DNA of 64,000 nucleotides, taken from positions 372,001 through 436,000 of the forward strand of contig NZ_JACSPU010000002.1 in the NCBI RefSeq assembly GCF_014836985.1, given 5' to 3'. Below the pieces are notes generated by a model, which did not search any database, was not told the DNA's origin, and saw only the letters and a program-made list of their open reading frames with translations. The position numbers were made by a program, and so were the translations under genes. The DNA is from Planococcus wigleyi. GTDB taxonomy: Bacteria; Bacillota; Bacilli; Bacillales_A; Planococcaceae. Shown here piece by piece: positions 62,995 through 64,000 of the stretch (position 1 is the stretch's first letter; each line of letters starts with the position of its first letter).

Positions 62995-64000
62995 ATGTCA
63001 GAGAGAATGATTGTGATAGGGGCAGGGCCTGGTGGATTAGCTGCAGCTATGTTGTTGGCCAGCAAAGGATACCAAGTGGATGTCTACGAAAAACAGCCAT
63101 GGGTAGGAGGGCGAAATGCAGAACTGCGTCTTGGCGATTTTACTTTTGACACAGGCCCTACCTTTTTGAGCATGCTGCATTTAGTGGAAGAGTTGTTTGA
63201 AGCAACAGGCAGAAACTTAAAAGACTATATGGATGCCGTTGAATTGGATCCCATGTACGAATTGATTTTTGAAGATCAAAATTTGGTTATGACCCGAAAT
63301 AACCAAGAAATGAAAAAACAAATCAATGAAAACTTCAAAGGCGATGGCGAAGGATACGAGCGGTTCATGAAAGATACCGGCAAGAAATTGGAAGCTCTGT
63401 CTCCCATTCTGCAAACCAAGATGGATAGTTATTTCAGAATGGTCCAGCCGAAAGTATTGAAGGCTTTGCCTGAACTCGAAGTGAATAAAACATTATACGA
63501 TGTATTGTCCCGGTATTTTAAAGATGAACGGCTGAAAATGGCCTTTGCTTTCCAATCCAAATACCTCGGTATGTCGCCATGGGAATGCCCTGGGGCTTTT
63601 TCCATTCTTTCCTACATGGAACATGCGTATGGCATTTATCACCCGATCGGCGGGGTAAATCAATTGTCGCAGGCTATGGCAAAAGTAGTGGAAGAACTGG
63701 GCGGCCGAATCCACACCAGCACAGGAGTCAAAAAGTTGTGGATTGAAAATCGTGAAGTGAAAGGCGTAGACCTTGAAAATGGACAACGCAAGGAAGCGGA
63801 TGAAGTAATTATTAACGGTGACTTCGCTCATGCCATGAACCATTTGGTCGAACCAGGGATTTTGAAAAAGTACACTCCTGAAAAATTGGCGAAGAAGAAA
63901 TATTCCTGTTCCACGTTTATGCTTTATTTAGGGCTTGATAAAAAATACGATCTTTCCCACCATACGATTGTCTTTTCAAAAGATTACAAGAAAAATGTGG
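62995..64000 (+). CDS. phytoene/diapophytoene desaturase-family carotenoid enzyme (3' partial)
   Basis: The first 335 residues of a flavoprotein of the CrtI/CrtN/CrtP family are seen before the window ends. The dinucleotide-binding motif is MIVIGAGPGGLAAAMLLASKGYQVDVYEKQPWVGGR at the N-terminus. FTFDTGPTFLSM, FAFQSKYLGMSPWECPGAFSILSYMEHAYGIYHPIGGVNQLSQAMAKVVEELGG and IINGDFAHAM follow. It desaturates or oxidises C30/C40 carotenoid precursors, so the organism is probably yellow to orange. Which step it performs (CrtN-like desaturation or CrtP-like oxidation) cannot be fixed without the rest of the cluster. ATG 62995 follows ATGGAGG. Confidence 0.88.
   Translation, partial: MSERMIVIGAGPGGLAAAMLLASKGYQVDVYEKQPWVGGRNAELRLGDFTFDTGPTFLSMLHLVEELFEATGRNLKDYMDAVELDPMYELIFEDQNLVMTRNNQEMKKQINENFKGDGEGYERFMKDTGKKLEALSPILQTKMDSYFRMVQPKVLKALPELEVNKTLYDVLSRYFKDERLKMAFAFQSKYLGMSPWECPGAFSILSYMEHAYGIYHPIGGVNQLSQAMAKVVEELGGRIHTSTGVKKLWIENREVKGVDLENGQRKEADEVIINGDFAHAMNHLVEPGILKKYTPEKLAKKKYSCSTFMLYLGLDKKYDLSHHTIVFSKDYKKNV

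Overview
The window looks like the chromosome of a pigmented, low-to-moderate GC Firmicute of the Planococcaceae (Planococcus/Planomicrobium-like). This is inferred from Bacillales gene content: Mrp antiporter, MsmX, TenA/ThiW thiamine salvage, YkuS and YtxH domains, a YocH-like 3D protein, DbpA/YxiN, strong AGGAGG ribosome sites, frequent TTG/GTG starts, a Listeria-type RlmN, and a carotenoid desaturase entering at the right edge. It reads as ordinary chromosome. I see no phage, integrase, complete insertion sequence, CRISPR array, rRNA or tRNA.

Layout. 0-9 kb: tail of a methyltransferase, a membrane zinc peptidase, a TraB-like protein, a small membrane protein, an RND exporter, a DHA2 drug exporter and a nucleoside transporter. 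9-13.2 kb: a NERD-domain protein bracketed by 20-bp iteron-like repeats, a purine permease, a 61-aa protein and a MerR/B12-binding (CarH-like) photoreceptor-regulator. 13.2-19.5 kb: a drug exporter, then two paralogous acetyl-CoA hydrolase/CoA-transferases separated by a LytTR regulator, and a VOC protein. 19.5-27 kb: rlmN, msmX, a TPP-riboswitch-controlled operon tenA-thiM-thiD-thiE-thiW, and a YkuS-YtxH stress protein. 27-32 kb: a UMF1 transporter, a hairpin-rich noncoding block, exonuclease III, a CDP-glycerol transferase and a catalase. 32-41 kb, minus strand: a tandem-PII protein with two DUF1538 membrane proteins, then mrpABCDEFG; a KdpD-like Usp protein diverges from mrp. 41-48 kb: pentapeptide protein, peptide transporter, XRE regulator, SDR with a GXWXG/DUF4334 partner, recQ. 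48-54 kb: glutamate synthase gltBD. 54-60 kb: an AT-rich stretch with a secreted protein and a cupin/HD-GYP protein, a repeat-bearing YtxH-like protein, and an operon of circularly permuted ATP-grasp plus fused alpha-E/transglutaminase. 60.5-64 kb: dbpA, a LysM-3D cell-wall protein, and the start of a carotenoid gene cluster.

How the genes work together. Stress control recurs. SigB-like promoters (GTTTAT or ATTTAA, 12-15 nt, then GGGAAx/GGGTAA) can be read upstream of the first CoA-transferase, the YkuS-YtxH protein, the catalase and the carotenoid gene. Sodium/pH homeostasis is concentrated in mrp plus the DUF1538/PII operon. A CarH-type light/B12 switch has an 11-bp direct-repeat operator over its own promoter, and a second perfect copy of this architecture lies in front of the RND exporter. 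The most original items are that CarH-like regulon, the NERD gene framed by 20-bp repeats and apparently starting at ATA, the DUF1538-DUF1538-PII2 operon, and the ATP-grasp/alpha-E/transglutaminase operon with an in-frame fusion.
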